Part shown: piece after piece, positions 9,628 through 20,251 of the stretch
Position numbering within the stretch: position 1 is the first letter of the stretch
How the letters are laid out: every line of letters begins with the position of its first letter
Assembly: GCF_034424545.1 (NCBI RefSeq)
Contig: NZ_CP139971.1
Coordinates: 1,736,001 to 1,800,000 of the forward strand
Origin: Trinickia caryophylli
GTDB lineage: Bacteria > Pseudomonadota > Gammaproteobacteria > Burkholderiales > Burkholderiaceae
Direction: 5' to 3'
DNA length: 64,000 bases
Program-made: the position numbers and the translations under genes
The notes under the pieces: generated by a model
Told to the model about the DNA's origin: nothing
Seen by the model: the letters and a program-made list of their open reading frames with translations, nothing else
Databases searched by the model: none

Positions 9628-10797
9628 CTATTTTCTCCTATTTAGCGGCACGAACTTCAGATTTTCCGGGCCGGTGTACTGGGCGCTGGGCCGGATGATC
9701 TTGTTGTCGATGCGCTGCTCGATCACGTGCGCGCTCCAGCCGGAGGTGCGCGAGATCACGAAAAGCGGCGTGAACATGGCCGTGGGCACGCCCATCAGGT
9801 GATACGAGACGGCGCTGAACCAGTCGAGGTTCGGGAACATCTTCTTGGCCTCCCACATTACCGTTTCGAGGCGCTCGGCGATGTTGAAAAGGCGCATGTC
9901 GCCGGCTTCCTGTGCGAGTTTTCTCGCCACTTCCTTGATGACCTTGTTGCGCGGGTCGGAAATCGTATAGACGGGGTGGCCGAAGCCGATCACGACCTCT
10001 TTGGCCTCCACGCGCCGGCGAATGTCGGCCTGCGCTTCGTCGGGCGTGGCGTAGCGCGACTGGATCTCGAACGCGGCCTCGTTGGCGCCGCCGTGCTTCG
10101 GCCCGCGCAGGGCGCCGATCGCGCCGGTGATGGCCGAGTAGATGTCCGAGCCCGTGCCGGCGATCACGCGCGCGGCGAACGTGGACGCGTTGAACTCGTG
10201 CTCGGCATAAAGAATAAGCGATGTGTGCATCGCTTCAACCCACGATTGGGAGGGCGCCTTGCCGTGCAGCAGGTGCAGGAAGTGGCCGCCGATCGAATCG
10301 TCGTCGGTTTCGACCTCGATGCGCCGGCCGTTGTGCGAGTAGTGATACCAGTAAAGCAGCATGGAGCCGAGCGAGGCCATGAGGCGATCGGCGATCTCGC
10401 GCGCGCCGGCCACGCTGTGGTCGTCCTTCTCGGGCAGCACGGTGCCGAGCGCCGAGACGCCCGTACGCATGACGTCCATCGGGTGGGCGCCGGCCGGCAC
10501 CCATTCGAGCGCGGCCTTGACGTTGGCCGGCAGCCCGCGCAGCGCCTTGAGCTTCGTTTTGTAAGCGGCCAGCTCGGTGCGCGTGGGCAGCTTCTCGTGC
10601 ACGAGCAGATAGGCGATTTCCTCGAATTCGCAGGCCGTGGCGACGTCGAGGATGTCGTAGCCGCGGTAGTGCAGATCGTTGCCGGTGCGCCCGACCGTGC
10701 ACAGCGCGGTATTGCCTGCGGCCACGCCGGACAAGGCGACCGATTTTTTCGGTTTGAAGCCCGAAGTGTGGGACATGGCTTGATCGGCTGCGCTCAT
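9628..10797 (-). CDS. prpC: 2-methylcitrate synthase
   Basis: Condenses propionyl-CoA with oxaloacetate. Citrate synthase superfamily, 389 residues, the short form without the N-terminal domain of GltA. Seen: [12 protein letters not shown], the catalytic histidine in [11 protein letters not shown], and the second site [16 protein letters not shown] followed later by the aspartate region. The short length, the GHPVYT sequence instead of GHRVYK, and neighbours prpB and prpD favour methylcitrate over citrate synthase. GAGGAG lies upstream of the chosen ATG. It follows prpB by 18 bases and is part of the CitE-like-prpB-prpC operon. The housekeeping paralogue gltA lies 8 kb away on the other strand. 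Confidence 0.96.
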   Translation of the reverse strand: MSAADQAMSHTSGFKPKKSVALSGVAAGNTALCTVGRTGNDLHYRGYDILDVATACEFEEIAYLLVHEKLPTRTELAAYKTKLKALRGLPANVKAALEWVPAGAHPMDVMRTGVSALGTVLPEKDDHSVAGAREIADRLMASLGSMLLYWYHYSHNGRRIEVETDDDSIGGHFLHLLHGKAPSQSWVEAMHTSLILYAEHEFNASTFAARVIAGTGSDIYSAITGAIGALRGPKHGGANEAAFEIQSRYATPDEAQADIRRRVEAKEVVIGFGHPVYTISDPRNKVIKEVARKLAQEAGDMRLFNIAERLETVMWEAKKMFPNLDWFSAVSYHLMGVPTAMFTPLFVISRTSGWSAHVIEQRIDNKIIRPSAQYTGPENLKFVPLNRRK

Positions 10798-10815
10798 GAC
10801 AGGCTCCTCGGCCGG

Positions 10816-11718
10816 CTATTGCGTGCTCTTGTGGGTGGCGAACAGCGCATCGAGCTTGTCCTCGTACGCGTGGTAGCCGAGGTAACGATAAAGATCCTCG
10901 CGCGTTTGCATGGTCGGCACAGCCGCTTTTTGCGTGCCGTCGCGCATGAGCGTCTCGTAGAAATTCAGCGCCGCGGCATTCATCGCACGATAAGCCCCGC
11001 AGCAGTAGAGCGCGATGTCGACGTTCGCGCTGCGGAGTTCGTCCACCGTGAAAAGCGGCGTCGAGCCGAATTCGGTCAGATTCGCGAGGATCGGCACCTT
11101 GACGGCGGCCTTGAAGCGCCGGTAATCGTCGAGCGTCTTCATTGCCTCGGGGAAGATCATATCGGCACCGGCCTCCACGTAGGCGACGGCGCGCTCGATG
11201 GCCGCATCGAGCCCTTCGACCGCGGCGGCGTCGGTGCGGGCCATGATGACGAACGAAGCGTCGGTGCGCGCATCGACGGCGGCCTTCACGCGGTCGACCA
11301 TCTCCTCGGTGGGCACGCACTCCTTGCCGGGCCGGTGGCCGCAGCGCTTCTGGCCGACCTGGTCTTCGAGGTGTACGGCCGCCACGCCAGCCTTGACGAA
11401 CGAGCGGATCGTGCGCGCGATGTTGAAGGCGCCGCCCCAGCCGGTGTCGATATCGACGAGCAGCGGAATGGAGGTGGCGTCGGTGATGCGGCGCGCGTCG
11501 ACGAGTACGTCGTCCATCGTGCTGATGCCGAGATCGGGCATGCCGAGCGAGTTGGCCGCCACGCCGCCGCCCGACAGATAAAGCGCCTTGAAGCCGACGG
11601 CTTCGGCCATCCTGGCCGCATAGGCGGTGATCGCGCCCACTACCTGCAACGGCTGGCTTTCGGCTACGGCCGCGCGGAACGCGGCGCCCGGCGTCGTTTG
11701 CGATGAGGCTGGCTTCAT
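10816..11718 (-). CDS. prpB: Methylisocitrate lyase
   Basis: Cleaves 2-methylisocitrate to pyruvate and succinate. Isocitrate lyase/PEP mutase superfamily, 300 residues. Seen: [21 protein letters not shown], the Mg-site [33 protein letters not shown] with the active-site KRCGH motif, and [17 protein letters not shown]. The ATG at 11718 is preceded by GGGGAGA and overlaps the stop of the CitE-like gene (ATGA), so the two are translationally coupled. Residues upstream of this methionine in the open frame do not resemble the family and are left out. Confidence 0.96.
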   Translation of the reverse strand: MKPASSQTTPGAAFRAAVAESQPLQVVGAITAYAARMAEAVGFKALYLSGGGVAANSLGMPDLGISTMDDVLVDARRITDATSIPLLVDIDTGWGGAFNIARTIRSFVKAGVAAVHLEDQVGQKRCGHRPGKECVPTEEMVDRVKAAVDARTDASFVIMARTDAAAVEGLDAAIERAVAYVEAGADMIFPEAMKTLDDYRRFKAAVKVPILANLTEFGSTPLFTVDELRSANVDIALYCCGAYRAMNAAALNFYETLMRDGTQKAAVPTMQTREDLYRYLGYHAYEDKLDALFATHKSTQ

Positions 11719-12731
11719 GGCCTGTTCTCCCCGGAGGCGGCCGGCGCGCCGAAAAGCGGCGCCGTCTCGGCCGGCAAATGCTTGCCTGTGGCACGTGCCC
11801 GCCTCAGGACCGACCAGTAGTAGCGGTAGCTTGCACGGTCGTGCAGCGTATCGCCGTGGCGTATCGGCCCCCATTGAGCCGCCTGGGCCGCCAGCAGGAT
11901 GTCGGCGGCGGTGGCGATCGCCTCGTCGCGCGGCGAGAAGGCTCCGACGATGACGGGCACCTGCGCCGGATGGATGCTCCACATCCGCGTGTAGCCGAAT
12001 TCGTCCCGTGCGCGTTCGGCGTCGCGAGCGACAATCTGCATGTCGCGCACCTCCGTACTGACGTTATGCGACGGCACGCGTCCGTGCGCGTGACATGCTG
12101 CCGCGATTTCGAGCTTGGCGCGGTGCACGAGCGGGTGATCGAACTGGCCCGGCGAGCGCATCGCCGCATCGGGAATGGCGCCGCCATGCGCGGAGACGAA
12201 GTCCATGAGGCCGAACGACAGCGCTTCGACCCCGGGCAGGGCGGCGAGCTGAAAGACTTGTGACAGCGCGCCGTGCGTTTCCACGAGCAGTTGCGTCGGA
12301 ATCGGTTTCGCGATGCCGAACTCGCGCCGCGTGGCTTCGATGAACGCGCACATTTCGGCGGCATCGCCCGCGCTGCGGACCTTCGGCAGCGTGATGTAGG
12401 CGGGTGGGCGGCGCGCGGCACGCAAGACGAGCCTCACGTCGTCGCGCCAGTGGGGATGATCGAAATCGTGAATGCGTACGCCGACCCGCCCGAACCGGTC
12501 ATGCTCGCTGCCGAGCAGCGCCGCCACGAGCTCGGCATGTTCGGCTTCGCGGCCCACCTGGGCGCCGTCTTCGCAATCGAGCGTGACGTCGAATACGGGA
12601 CCGAGCTCGGCTTGCAGCGCGAGCGACTTCAGCATCAGCTTTTCGCTGCCCGCGTAGTGATCGCAAACGGGCAATACCGCGGGCGGCGTTTCGCCTTCAA
12701 ACAGCACTTCTGCGGGGGTGAGGGCGCGCAT
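11715..12731 (-). CDS. CitE-like HpcH/HpaI family CoA lyase/aldolase
   Basis: TIM-barrel enzyme of the HpcH/HpaI-CitE family, which cleaves or forms C-C bonds, usually in acyl-CoA thioesters (citryl-, malyl- or citramalyl-CoA). From the ATG at 12731 the protein has 338 residues. Seen: [18 protein letters not shown], the metal-binding [13 protein letters not shown], a conserved arginine in [34 protein letters not shown] with the metal-ligand glutamate, and [12 protein letters not shown] near the end. It leads the operon with prpB and prpC, so a role in C3/C4-acyl-CoA metabolism is likely, but the substrate is not determined. The start is uncertain, because no strong ribosome site is visible and the frame stays open upstream. 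Confidence 0.85.
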   Translation of the reverse strand: MRALTPAEVLFEGETPPAVLPVCDHYAGSEKLMLKSLALQAELGPVFDVTLDCEDGAQVGREAEHAELVAALLGSEHDRFGRVGVRIHDFDHPHWRDDVRLVLRAARRPPAYITLPKVRSAGDAAEMCAFIEATRREFGIAKPIPTQLLVETHGALSQVFQLAALPGVEALSFGLMDFVSAHGGAIPDAAMRSPGQFDHPLVHRAKLEIAAACHAHGRVPSHNVSTEVRDMQIVARDAERARDEFGYTRMWSIHPAQVPVIVGAFSPRDEAIATAADILLAAQAAQWGPIRHGDTLHDRASYRYYWSVLRRARATGKHLPAETAPLFGAPAASGENRP

Positions 12732-12926
12732 CTTCGGCGTCAAAAAGCGTCGGTCGTCATGAAGAAAGCGGATTCGTGCGGGCTCTGCAGCCGGCGCTGC
12801 GGCCGCGGCAGGAGCCGCTTGCCGTACGCCAGGCGCAAAGCGCGCGCGAATCCGGTCTGGCGCCCCGCGGCGATCGGCCGCACGCTTTCGCGTACGCCGC
12901 CGCCGGTGGGGCGGATCTGCCCGCCC

Positions 12927-12948
12927 GCCGCCGCGGGCTCGCGGCGGC
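12927..12948. repeat. GC-rich perfect hairpin downstream of mdh
   Basis: Nine-base perfect stem GCCGCCGCG/CGCGGCGGC with a four-base loop, starting 22 bases beyond the mdh stop on the minus strand. No U-run follows, so if it stops transcription it is not a classical intrinsic terminator. It may protect the mdh mRNA 3' end or act as an attenuator before the CitE-like operon. Confidence 0.45.
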
Positions 12949-12969
12949 ACAACGGGTGTCGGGAATGCG

Positions 12970-13953
12970 TCAGCCTAGCAGATGCTGCACGCCATCGCGC
13001 TCCTCGAGGAGTTCCTTGAGCGTGAAGTCCATCTTTTCGCGCGAGAAAGCGTCGATCTCGAGGCCGGTCACGCGCTTGTACTCGCCGTTTTCGCACGTCA
13101 CGGGCACGCCGTAGACGATGTCTTCGGGGATGCCGTACGTGCCGTCCGACGGCACACCCATCGTGACCCACTTGCCGTTCGTGCCGAGCACCCAGTCACG
13201 GACGTGGTCGATCGCCGCATTGGCCGCCGAAGCCGCCGACGACAGGCCGCGCGCCTCGATGATGGCCGCGCCGCGCTTGCCTACGGTCGGGATGAAGACG
13301 TTGCGGTTCCACTCGTCGTCGTTGATGAGTTGCGTGAGCGACTGGCCTTCGACCGAGGCGAAACGGAAATCGGGGTACATCGTCGGCGAGTGGTTGCCCC
13401 ACACGGCCAGCTTTTCGATCGATGCAACGGGCTTGCCCGACTTGGCGGCGAGCTGCGACAGCGCGCGGTTGTGGTCGAGACGCAGCATGGCCGTGAAGTT
13501 CTTCTTCGGCAGATCCGGCGCCGACTTCATGGCGATGTAGGCGTTCGTGTTGGCCGGGTTGCCGACCACGAGCACCTTGATGTCGCGGCTGGCGACTTCG
13601 TTCAGCGCGCGGCCTTGCACCGTGAAGATCTCGGCGTTCGCCGACAGCAGATCCTTGCGCTCCATGCCCTTCGAGCGCGGGCGGGCGCCGACGAGCAGGG
13701 CGACGTCCGCGTCCTTGAAGGCAACCTTCGGGTCGTCCGTGACCACGACACCCGCCAGCAGCGGGAACGCGCAGTCTTCCAGTTCCATCACCACACCTTT
13801 GACGGCGGCTTGCGCTTGCGGCAGGTCGAGCAACTGCAGCACGACGGGCTGATCCTTGCCGAGCAGGTCGCCGTTCGCGATGCGAAAGAGCAGCGAGTAA
13901 CCGATTTGACCTGCGGCGCCGGTGACGGCAACGCGCTTAGCGGGCTTAGCCAT
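12970..13953 (-). CDS. mdh: Malate dehydrogenase
   Basis: NAD-dependent oxidation of malate to oxaloacetate. 327 residues, of the beta-proteobacterial cytosolic-type MDH family. Seen: Rossmann glycine motif [38 protein letters not shown], substrate arginines in LLVGARPR and LRLDHNRA, and the catalytic pair with histidine in [14 protein letters not shown]. It is transcribed away from the GntR regulator and sdh operon, so it shares a 346-base divergent region holding a perfect palindrome and a long hairpin. With sdhCDAB and gltA it supplies the succinate-to-citrate arc of the TCA cycle. Confidence 0.97.
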   Translation of the reverse strand: MAKPAKRVAVTGAAGQIGYSLLFRIANGDLLGKDQPVVLQLLDLPQAQAAVKGVVMELEDCAFPLLAGVVVTDDPKVAFKDADVALLVGARPRSKGMERKDLLSANAEIFTVQGRALNEVASRDIKVLVVGNPANTNAYIAMKSAPDLPKKNFTAMLRLDHNRALSQLAAKSGKPVASIEKLAVWGNHSPTMYPDFRFASVEGQSLTQLINDDEWNRNVFIPTVGKRGAAIIEARGLSSAASAANAAIDHVRDWVLGTNGKWVTMGVPSDGTYGIPEDIVYGVPVTCENGEYKRVTGLEIDAFSREKMDFTLKELLEERDGVQHLLG

Positions 13954-14063
13954 TGAGAACTCTCCAGGACGATGCGTTGATGCGTTGGTGCGTCTTACGC
14001 TAGGGAAACGCTATTTTATGCGCGTTACTCGAAGCGTGTGGGTGGGGCCGGCGCGCAGGGGCG

Positions 14064-14109
14064 ATGCGGGCATGCGCGCAGACCGATCGATCCGCGCGCA
14101 TTCCCGCAT
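14064..14109. repeat. Long inverted repeat upstream of mdh
   Basis: Left arm ATGCGGG-C-ATGCGCGC and right arm GCGCGCAT-T-CCCGCAT pair over 15 bases with a single C/T mismatch, around a 14-base loop (14080-14093). It lies 111-156 bases upstream of the mdh start. On the minus strand it could be part of the mdh 5' untranslated leader. A second weaker hairpin (GCACGC...GCGTGC with CCTT/AAGG inside) follows at about 14114-14146. Confidence 0.65.
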
Positions 14110-14225
14110 AAAGCATGCACGCGATGCCTTGTCGGCAAAGGCGTGCGCAGGCAGACGCGCGGTGTGAAAACCGTCGTTCGCGACGGAGTGTAGGAGGGTG
14201 CCCGTTCAAAGTCAACCGTATCTTA

Positions 14226-14241
14226 TGTCTTATATAAGACA
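14226..14241. promoter_or_regulatory. Perfect 16-bp palindrome, likely operator of the adjacent GntR regulator
   Basis: TGTCTTATATAAGACA reads identically on both strands. It is strikingly AT-rich for this genome and lies 74 bases upstream of the regulator's proposed ATG in the regulator-mdh divergent region. HutC-subfamily GntR dimers typically bind such palindromes and often regulate themselves and neighbours. No second copy was seen upstream of sdhC. Confidence 0.75.
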
Positions 14242-14299
14242 CATGAATTCGGTACGAAAACCTGGACGGCCGAGCCGCGTTTATGTTGAAATGCGCGGC

Positions 14300-15088
14300 A
14301 TGAATACGAACCAGGCGAGCGCGGCGAATGCGAACGGCCAACCCGGCGAGGGTGCGGCCGCGAATGCGCCATCGCCCACGTTCAGCCCACTTTACCAGCA
14401 GATCAAGGCTTTGATTACGCAAAGCCTGCAGTCCGGCGAATGGAAGCCGGGCGAGATCATCCCCAGCGAGGTCGAGCTCGCTGCGCGCTACAAGGTCAGT
14501 CAGGGCACGGTGCGCAAGGCGATCGACGAACTCGCCGCAGAGAACCTCGTCGTCCGGCGCCAGGGTAAGGGCACGTTCGTTGCGACGCACAACGAGGATC
14601 GCGCTCAGTTTCGCTTTCTGAGATTGCTTGCCGATGACGGTGCGGAGCACCCGCACGTGAGCCGGGTGCTCGAGTGCCGGCGCCTGCGCGCGCCGGCCGA
14701 GATCGCGCGCCAGCTCGAGCTGAAGCCGGCCGACCCGGTCGTGCAGATCAAGCGGCTGCTCGAATTCGACGGTATGTCGACGGTGCTCGATGAGATCTGG
14801 CTGCCGGGCGGGGTGTTTCGCGGGCTGACGTTCGAGCGCCTGAGCGAGTACAAGGGGCCGCTTTACGCGATGTTCGAGGCCGAATTCGGCACGCGCATGA
14901 TCCGCGCATCGGAAAAGATCCGTGCGGTGGCGGCGGAGCCCGCCGTGGCTTCGCTGCTCGGTGTGCCGGACGGATTTCCGCTGCTTTCGGTGGAGCGGGT
15001 GTCGTACACGTATGGCGATCGCCCTGTCGAGGTGCGGCGCGGTTGGTATGTCACAACCGGGTACTACTATCAGAATGACTTGAGCTGA
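14300..15088 (+). CDS. GntR family regulator, HutC subfamily
   Basis: Transcription factor of 262 residues from the ATG at 14300; an in-frame ATG at 14291 adds three. The N-terminal winged helix (about residues 25-95) shows FSPLYQQIKALITQSLQSGE, IIPSEVELAARYKVSQGTVR and RQGKGTFVA. The C-terminal UTRA ligand domain (about 110-258) includes RLLEFDGMSTVLDEIWLPG and VERVSYTYGDRPVEVRR. It sits between mdh (divergent) and sdhCDAB (same direction, 140 bases downstream), with a perfect palindrome just upstream. It is likely to control TCA genes in response to a small carboxylate; the ligand and targets are inferred from position only. Confidence 0.9.
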   Translation: MNTNQASAANANGQPGEGAAANAPSPTFSPLYQQIKALITQSLQSGEWKPGEIIPSEVELAARYKVSQGTVRKAIDELAAENLVVRRQGKGTFVATHNEDRAQFRFLRLLADDGAEHPHVSRVLECRRLRAPAEIARQLELKPADPVVQIKRLLEFDGMSTVLDEIWLPGGVFRGLTFERLSEYKGPLYAMFEAEFGTRMIRASEKIRAVAAEPAVASLLGVPDGFPLLSVERVSYTYGDRPVEVRRGWYVTTGYYYQNDLS

Positions 15089-15228
15089 ACCCGACTCGAG
15101 TCAAGCCGCGGCGCCCCGGCCGTCTTGCGCGGCGGCCTCGGCGAGCGCCTTCAAGGGTTTTCGCTGCGCCGCGGTATGAAAAGGCGCTAAAATCGCGGGT
15201 TAGTGTGACTACATAGTAGGGGTCTAGT

Positions 15229-15645
15229 ATGGCAGAAGCCGTAAAAAAGCCGAGGCCGGAGTTCCGGAACATCGGGATCGGCGACATCACGATGAAATAT
15301 CGCATGCCTTTGGCGGCGAGGGTGTCGATCCTCCATCGAGTCAGCGGGGCCGCGCTGTTCCTCTTCCTTCCGTTTCTGCTGTATCTCTTCGACCAGAGCC
15401 TCACCTCCGAACTGAGCTTTGAGTTCTTCAAGGCGATCCTCTCGAACATCATCGTCAAGCTCGTCACGCTGGGTCTGGCGTGGGCTTTTCTCTTTCACTT
15501 CTGCGCCGGCGTTCGCCACCTCGTGATGGATACGAACCACGACGCGGTGTCGAAGGAGAGCGGCAAGCGCACCTCCGTCGTCGTCTTCGTCGTCTCCTCG
15601 GTCCTCACGATCGCCTTTGCGCTCAAACTGTTCGGAGCATTCTAA
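15229..15645 (+). CDS. sdhC: Succinate dehydrogenase cytochrome b556 subunit
   Basis: Membrane anchor of complex II, 138 residues with three transmembrane helices. Seen: the family motif ARVSILHRVSGAALFLFLPF (SxxHRxSG) that contributes to quinone binding, and the haem-ligand histidine region AGVRHLVMDTNHDA. AGGGGT precedes the ATG. First gene of sdhCDAB-sdhE; sdhD follows after four bases. A TAAAAT at 15188 is a possible -10 element. Confidence 0.96.
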   Translation: MAEAVKKPRPEFRNIGIGDITMKYRMPLAARVSILHRVSGAALFLFLPFLLYLFDQSLTSELSFEFFKAILSNIIVKLVTLGLAWAFLFHFCAGVRHLVMDTNHDAVSKESGKRTSVVVFVVSSVLTIAFALKLFGAF

Positions 15646-15649
15646 GACC

Positions 15650-16018
15650 ATGGCAGCCAATAACCGAATCGGCTCGAAGCGCCTCGTCGTCGGCGCGCAT
15701 TACGGCTTGCGCGACTGGCTTGCGCAGCGCGTCACCGCCGCGATCATGGCGATCTACACCGTTATCCTGCTCGCCTGGTTCTTCGGCGCGCGCGACTTCT
15801 CCTACGAAGGCTGGGCCTCGATCTTCTCCACGCAATGGATGAAGCTCGCGACGTTCGTCACGTTGCTCTCGCTCTTTTACCACGCATGGGTGGGCGTGCG
15901 GGACATCTGGATGGACTACGTCAAGCCGGTCGGCACGCGGTTGGTTCTGCAAGCGCTGACGATCGTATGGCTGCTCGCCTCCGCCGGCTACGCCGCGCAG
16001 ATTCTCTGGAGAGTGTAA
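15650..16018 (+). CDS. sdhD: Succinate dehydrogenase hydrophobic membrane anchor subunit
   Basis: Second membrane anchor, 122 residues and three transmembrane helices. Seen: [20 protein letters not shown] and [16 protein letters not shown], with the histidine and Asp-Tyr expected at the haem b and quinone site. I used the ATG at 15650 because upstream residues overlap sdhC out of family register. sdhA begins four bases after the stop. Confidence 0.95.
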   Translation: MAANNRIGSKRLVVGAHYGLRDWLAQRVTAAIMAIYTVILLAWFFGARDFSYEGWASIFSTQWMKLATFVTLLSLFYHAWVGVRDIWMDYVKPVGTRLVLQALTIVWLLASAGYAAQILWRV

Positions 16019-16022
16019 AAGA

Positions 16023-17798
16023 ATGGTTGCAATCAAGAATGCTCTGCCGCGTCGCCGCTTTGACGTGGTCATCGTTGGCGCCGGCGGCTCGGGAATGCGC
16101 GCGTCGCTGCAGCTCGCCCGCGCGGGCCTGTCGGTTTGCGTGCTCTCGAAAGTGTTCCCGACGCGTTCGCACACGGTTGCCGCGCAAGGCGGCATCGGCG
16201 CGTCGCTCGGCAACATGAGCGAAGACAACTGGCACTACCATTTCTACGACACGATCAAGGGTTCCGACTGGCTCGGCGACCAGGACGCGATCGAGTTCAT
16301 GTGCCGCGAGGCGCCGAATGCCGTGTACGAGCTCGAGCACTTCGGCATGCCGTTCGACCGCAACGCCGACGGCACGATCTATCAGCGCCCGTTCGGCGGC
16401 CACACGGCCAACTACGGCGAAAAGCCCGTGCAGCGCGCCTGCGCGGCGGCCGACCGTACCGGCCACGCCCTGCTGCACACGCTCTACCAGCAAAACGTCG
16501 CGGCGAAGACGCAGTTCTTCGTCGAATGGATGGCACTCGATCTGATCCGCGACGCGGACGGCGACGTCCTCGGCGTGACCGCGCTCGAAATGGAAACGGG
16601 CGACGTCTACATCCTCGAAGGCAAGTGCACGCTCTTCGCCACCGGCGGCGCGGGCCGGATCTTCGCGGCTTCCACGAACGCATTCATCAACACGGGTGAC
16701 GGCCTCGGCATGGCTGCGCGCTCCGGCATCGCGCTGCAGGACATGGAGTTCTGGCAGTTCCACCCGACCGGCGTGGCCGGCGCGGGCGTGCTGATCACCG
16801 AGGGTGTGCGCGGCGAAGGCGGGATTCTGCGCAATTCGAACGGCGAGCGTTTCATGGAGCGCTACGCGCCGACGCTGAAGGATCTGGCGCCGCGCGACTT
16901 CGTCTCGCGTTCGATGGACCAGGAAATCAAGGAAGGCCGCGGGGTGGGCCCGAACAAGGACCACGTGCTGCTCGATCTGTCGCATATCGGCGCCGAGACG
17001 ATCATGAAGCGTCTGCCGTCGATTCGCGAGATTGCGCTCAAGTTCGCGAACGTCGACTGCATCAAGGAGCCGATTCCCGTCGTACCGACCATCCACTACC
17101 AGATGGGCGGCATTCCGACGAACATCCACGGTCAGGTTGTCGGCACCTCGAAGGGTCACGAAGAGCCGGTCAACGGCTTTTACGCGGTGGGCGAATGCTC
17201 GTGCGTCTCGGTGCACGGCGCGAACCGTCTGGGCACGAACTCGCTGCTCGACCTCGTCGTGTTCGGCCGCGCGGCCGGCAATCACATCGTCCAGCACGTG
17301 AAGGACATCAAGGAGCACAAGCCGTTGCCGGCCGATGCCGCCGACTTCGCGCTCTCGCGTCTCGACAAGCTCGAAAAATCGAATTCGGGCGAGTATACGC
17401 AGGCGATCGCAGGCGATATCCGCTCGACGATGCAAGCGCACGCCGGCGTGTTCCGCACGTCGAAGCTGCTCGCAGACGGCGTCGAGAAGATCAAGGAACT
17501 GGCTGAGCGCACCAACCATGTGCATCTGAAGGACAAGTCGAAGGTGTTCAACACGGCTCGCGTCGAAGCGCTCGAGCTGGCGAACCTCATCGAAGTGGCC
17601 CGTGCGACGATGGTCTCGGCCGAAGCGCGCAAGGAAAGCCGTGGCGCGCACGCGCACAGCGATTACGAACACCGCGACGACGACAACTGGCTGCGTCACA
17701 CGCTGTGGTTCAGCGAGGGTGACCGCCTCGACTACAAGCCAGTGCATATGAAGCCGCTGACGGTCGAATCGGTGCCGCCGAAGGCGCGTACGTTCTAA
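16023..17798 (+). CDS. sdhA: Succinate dehydrogenase flavoprotein subunit
   Basis: Catalytic subunit that oxidises succinate to fumarate with covalently bound FAD. 591 residues. Seen: FAD-binding [20 protein letters not shown] at the N-terminus, the flavin-linkage histidine in [19 protein letters not shown], the substrate region [19 protein letters not shown] and [14 protein letters not shown], and [20 protein letters not shown] near residue 400. The C-terminal [15 protein letters not shown] region is present as [14 protein letters not shown]. Complete and unremarkable. Confidence 0.98.
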   Translation: MVAIKNALPRRRFDVVIVGAGGSGMRASLQLARAGLSVCVLSKVFPTRSHTVAAQGGIGASLGNMSEDNWHYHFYDTIKGSDWLGDQDAIEFMCREAPNAVYELEHFGMPFDRNADGTIYQRPFGGHTANYGEKPVQRACAAADRTGHALLHTLYQQNVAAKTQFFVEWMALDLIRDADGDVLGVTALEMETGDVYILEGKCTLFATGGAGRIFAASTNAFINTGDGLGMAARSGIALQDMEFWQFHPTGVAGAGVLITEGVRGEGGILRNSNGERFMERYAPTLKDLAPRDFVSRSMDQEIKEGRGVGPNKDHVLLDLSHIGAETIMKRLPSIREIALKFANVDCIKEPIPVVPTIHYQMGGIPTNIHGQVVGTSKGHEEPVNGFYAVGECSCVSVHGANRLGTNSLLDLVVFGRAAGNHIVQHVKDIKEHKPLPADAADFALSRLDKLEKSNSGEYTQAIAGDIRSTMQAHAGVFRTSKLLADGVEKIKELAERTNHVHLKDKSKVFNTARVEALELANLIEVARATMVSAEARKESRGAHAHSDYEHRDDDNWLRHTLWFSEGDRLDYKPVHMKPLTVESVPPKARTF

Positions 17799-17826
17799 CG
17801 CGGCCCAGTCATAGGACAGCAGAAAA

Positions 17827-18528
17827 ATGGCAAAACGTATTTTCGAAATCTATCGCTACGACCCGGACAAGGATGCGGCACCGCGCATGCAGACGTACGA
17901 GCTGGAAATCCAGCACGAGCGCATGCTGCTCGACGCACTGGTGAAGCTCAAGGCGGTCGACGAGACGCTCTCGTTCCGGCGCTCGTGCCGTGAAGGCGTG
18001 TGCGGCTCCGATGCGATGAACATCAACGGCAAGAATGGTCTCGCGTGTCTCACGAACTTGAACGATCTGCCGCAAAAGATCGTGCTGCGTCCGCTGCCGG
18101 GCCTGCCGGTGGTGCGCGACCTGATCTGCGATTTCACGCAGTTCTTCAACCAGTATCACTCGATCAAGCCGTATTTGATCAACGACACGCCGCCGCCCGA
18201 GAAGGAGCGCCTGCAATCGCCCGAGGAACGCGACGAGCTCGATGGGCTCTATGAGTGTATCTTGTGCGCGAGCTGCTCCACGTCCTGCCCGAGCTTCTGG
18301 TGGAATCCGGACAAGTTCGTAGGGCCCGCGGGGCTTTTGCAAGCCTATCGCTTTATCGCGGACAGCCGCGATCAGGCAACGGGCGAGCGCCTCGACAACC
18401 TGGAAGATCCGTACCGTCTGTTCCGTTGCCATACGATCATGAACTGCGTCGACGTGTGCCCGAAGGGGCTCAACCCGACGAAGGCGATCGGCAAGATCAA
18501 GGAACTGATGGTGCGTCGTACGGTTTGA
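17827..18528 (+). CDS. sdhB: Succinate dehydrogenase iron-sulfur subunit
   Basis: Electron-transfer subunit, 233 residues. All three cluster motifs are visible: [21 protein letters not shown] for [2Fe-2S], [15 protein letters not shown] for the [4Fe-4S] cluster, and [17 protein letters not shown] contributing the [3Fe-4S] ligands. sdhE starts one base after its stop. Confidence 0.98.
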   Translation: MAKRIFEIYRYDPDKDAAPRMQTYELEIQHERMLLDALVKLKAVDETLSFRRSCREGVCGSDAMNINGKNGLACLTNLNDLPQKIVLRPLPGLPVVRDLICDFTQFFNQYHSIKPYLINDTPPPEKERLQSPEERDELDGLYECILCASCSTSCPSFWWNPDKFVGPAGLLQAYRFIADSRDQATGERLDNLEDPYRLFRCHTIMNCVDVCPKGLNPTKAIGKIKELMVRRTV

Positions 18529-18529
18529 G

Positions 18530-18799
18530 ATGGAAACCTCGCATCAATCCGACCCGCTGCGCCGCGCGCGCCTGCGCTGGCGCGCGCGGCGCGGTTTGCT
18601 GGAAAACGATCTCATCTTCGAGCGTTTTTTCAGCCAATACGAGCACAGCCTCAGCGATGACGACGTGGGCGCGCTTACGCGCCTGTTCGAGCTGAGCGAT
18701 AACGACCTGATGGACTTGCTTCTCGCTCGCAAGGAACCGGAAGGCGAACTTTCCGACCCGGCTGTCGCCCGGGTGCTGGGGCTTTTGCGCGCCGTTTGA
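18530..18799 (+). CDS. sdhE: FAD assembly factor SdhE
   Basis: Small (89 residues) YgfY/Sdh5 family protein that promotes covalent flavinylation of SdhA. Seen: the conserved RRGLLENDLIFERFF (family RRGMxELD-type motif), LTRLFELSDNDLMDLLLARKEPEG and the C-terminal VLGLLR. The immediate position after sdhB supports the assignment. Confidence 0.95.
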   Translation: METSHQSDPLRRARLRWRARRGLLENDLIFERFFSQYEHSLSDDDVGALTRLFELSDNDLMDLLLARKEPEGELSDPAVARVLGLLRAV

Positions 18800-18863
18800 G
18801 CGTCGCATTTAGGGCGCCGCGCGCGCACGATCGGGAACCGTTCCTACTTCGATTGAGGATGCT

Positions 18864-20165
18864 ATGACTCCGTCAGATGTTAAAGCCACGCTGTCGTTCA
18901 GCGACAATTCGCCGAGCGTCGAAATGCCGATTTACAAGGGCACGATGGGCCCGGACGTGATCGACATCCGCAAGCTCTACGGCCAGACCGGCAAATTCAC
19001 GTATGACCCGGGCTTCATGTCGACGGCGTCGTGCAATTCCGCCATTACGTACATCGACGGCGACAAGGGCGAACTGCTGTACCGCGGGTATCCGATCGAC
19101 AATCTCGCACAAAACGCGGATTTCATCGAGACCTGTTATCTGCTTCTGAAGGGCGACCTGCCGAACGCGGCGCAAAAGGCCGAGTTCGTGACCACGGTCA
19201 CGCGCCATACGATGGTGCACGAGCAGATGCAGTTCTTCTTCCGCGGTTTCCGCCGCGACGCGCACCCGATGGCGATTCTCGTGGCCGCGGTGGGCGCACT
19301 GTCGGCGTTCTATCACGACTCGCTCGACATCAACAACTCGCACCACCGCGATGTATCGGCGATTCGCATGATCGCGAAGCTGCCGACACTCGTGGCGATG
19401 GCGTACAAGTACAGCATCGGCCAACCGTTCGTCTATCCGAAGAACGATCTCTCGTACAGCGCGAACTTCATGCGCATGATGTTCTCGAACCCGTGCGAAG
19501 AGTACAAGGTCAACGACGTGCTCGTGCGCGCGCTCGATCGCATTCTGATTCTGCACGCCGATCACGAGCAGAACGCGTCGACCTCGACGGTGCGTCTGGC
19601 CGGTTCGTCGGGTGCGAACCCGTTCGCCTGTATCGCAGCCGGTATCGCGTGCCTATGGGGCCCCGCTCACGGTGGCGCGAACGAAGCCGCGCTCACGATG
19701 CTCGAGCAGATCGGCTCGCCCGATAACATTCCCGAGTTCATCAAGCAGGTGAAGGACAAGAACTCCGGCGTGAAGCTGATGGGCTTCGGTCACCGCGTCT
19801 ACAAGAACTACGATCCGCGTGCCAAGCTCATGCGCGAAACCTGTCATGAGGTGCTCGAGGAACTGGGCCTGCATGACGACCCCCTCTTCAAGCTCGCCAT
19901 GCAACTCGAGAAGATCGCGCTCGAGGACGAATACTTCGTGTCGCGCAAGCTCTACCCGAACGTGGATTTCTATTCGGGTATCGTGCAGCGCGCGCTCGGC
20001 ATTCCGACGTCGATGTTCACCTGCATCTTCGCAATGGCGCGCACGGTCGGCTGGATCGCGCAATGGAACGAGATGATCTCGGAAGCCGAGCAAAAGATCG
20101 GCCGTCCGCGTCAGCTCTTCATCGGCGAAACGCCGCGCGAAGCCAAGCCGCTCTCGCAGCGTTAA
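18864..20165 (+). CDS. gltA: Citrate synthase (type II, TCA cycle)
   Basis: Condenses acetyl-CoA with oxaloacetate. At 433 residues it is the long, NADH-sensitive hexameric type. Seen: N-terminal domain with [34 protein letters not shown], catalytic histidine in [15 protein letters not shown], and [18 protein letters not shown] with the second histidine. GAGGAT precedes the ATG, and the imperfect palindrome GGAACCGTTCC lies about 20 bases further up. It follows sdhE by 64 bases and probably shares its transcript. Confidence 0.98.
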   Translation: MTPSDVKATLSFSDNSPSVEMPIYKGTMGPDVIDIRKLYGQTGKFTYDPGFMSTASCNSAITYIDGDKGELLYRGYPIDNLAQNADFIETCYLLLKGDLPNAAQKAEFVTTVTRHTMVHEQMQFFFRGFRRDAHPMAILVAAVGALSAFYHDSLDINNSHHRDVSAIRMIAKLPTLVAMAYKYSIGQPFVYPKNDLSYSANFMRMMFSNPCEEYKVNDVLVRALDRILILHADHEQNASTSTVRLAGSSGANPFACIAAGIACLWGPAHGGANEAALTMLEQIGSPDNIPEFIKQVKDKNSGVKLMGFGHRVYKNYDPRAKLMRETCHEVLEELGLHDDPLFKLAMQLEKIALEDEYFVSRKLYPNVDFYSGIVQRALGIPTSMFTCIFAMARTVGWIAQWNEMISEAEQKIGRPRQLFIGETPREAKPLSQR

Positions 20166-20251
20166 TCAGCGCTGATCGGCAGAGCGGGTATTCTGCCGCG
20201 CCAAACGGCCGCACGGGCCGGTTGGCGCAGCCCCCCGGTGCCCCGATCGCG

